A stretch of DNA of 64,000 bases from Jiangella gansuensis DSM 44835. Lineage in GTDB: Bacteria > Actinomycetota > Actinomycetes > Jiangellales > Jiangellaceae. A program made the position numbers and the translations under genes. The DNA lies in the NCBI RefSeq assembly GCF_000515395.1, contig NZ_KI911782.1, positions 2,602,606-2,666,605 on the forward strand. Direction: 5' to 3'. Under the pieces are notes generated by a model that was not told the origin of the DNA, did no database searches, and worked only from the letters and a program-made list of their open reading frames with translations. Below, piece after piece: positions 63,974 through 64,000 of the stretch (position 1 is its first letter; every line of letters starts with the position of its first letter).

Positions 63974-64000
63974 CGGCTCAGGGGTATCGGTGTGGAGCGC

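Overview
The window is very GC-rich, with strongly biased third codon positions, many GTG/TTG starts and genes packed with 1-4 base overlaps. Its gene content (SepH, thymidine kinase, DUF3710/DUF3159/DUF4193/DUF3093/DUF3000 proteins, coproporphyrin-dependent haem enzymes, F420-type oxidoreductase) points to a chromosomal segment of an actinomycete. A genus cannot be fixed from sequence alone; a Jiangella- or Nocardioides-like actinobacterium is a guess. I see no rRNA, tRNA, CRISPR array, transposase or prophage.

Layout. 0-7.8 kb is accessory: a thioredoxin-reductase-like flavoprotein divergent from an XRE-cupin regulator, a two-component system divergent from a secreted LolA-like protein, a secreted repeat protein and a Gfo/Idh oxidoreductase. 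7.9-13 kb carries a GNAT/acyl-CoA-synthetase fusion, DUF5998, a phosphodiesterase and thymidine kinase. 13-14.9 kb has a leaderless sigma factor with a partner, preceded by an odd array of C-loop hairpins. 14.9-18.8 kb is one giant secreted glycosidase/metallophosphatase. 19-25.9 kb has sepH, a lactone oxidase, hemH, an inositol-monophosphatase-family gene and an ABC-2 exporter. 26-31.7 kb is the conserved DUF4193-dut-DUF3710-OB-DUF3159-TrkA/TrkA block. 31.7-37.4 kb has a KimA-like permease, an RNA methyltransferase, CorA behind a putative leader peptide, and an LLM oxidoreductase. 37.5-48.3 kb has glmS, acnA, a DUF559-like protein, two paralogous membrane proteins, dxs and an AI-2E-family permease. 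48.4-60.4 kb has fadB/fadA, DNA alkylation repair, an FAD oxidoreductase, RNase D, DUF3000, hemE, a DUF4349 lipoprotein, hemG and hemQ. 60.4-64 kb has remnants of an ECF sigma operon and of DoxX, a GNAT, msrB, a LigD-type polymerase and a stress-like protein.

How the genes fit together. hemE, hemG, hemH and hemQ supply the late coproporphyrin-dependent haem pathway from two separate loci. Two RCK/TrkA proteins face a KimA-like permease, suggesting a potassium-uptake locus. dxs, glmS and acnA are central metabolism.

The most unusual feature is a dispersed repeat family, seven copies here, clustered at 5.3-5.6, 22.7-23.8 and 52.5-54.2 kb. Each full copy has a near-invariant 24-bp block followed by a GC-rich hairpin. 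Four of the copies form two inverted pairs, and in three genes the stop codon itself lies inside the invariant block. Other items worth checking are the corA leader peptide, the C-loop hairpin array, a tandemly duplicated gene end after DUF4193, and several decayed genes (LuxR tail, ECF sigma head, DoxX head). Many genes have a TAnnnT box 6-8 bases before the start codon and are probably leaderless.
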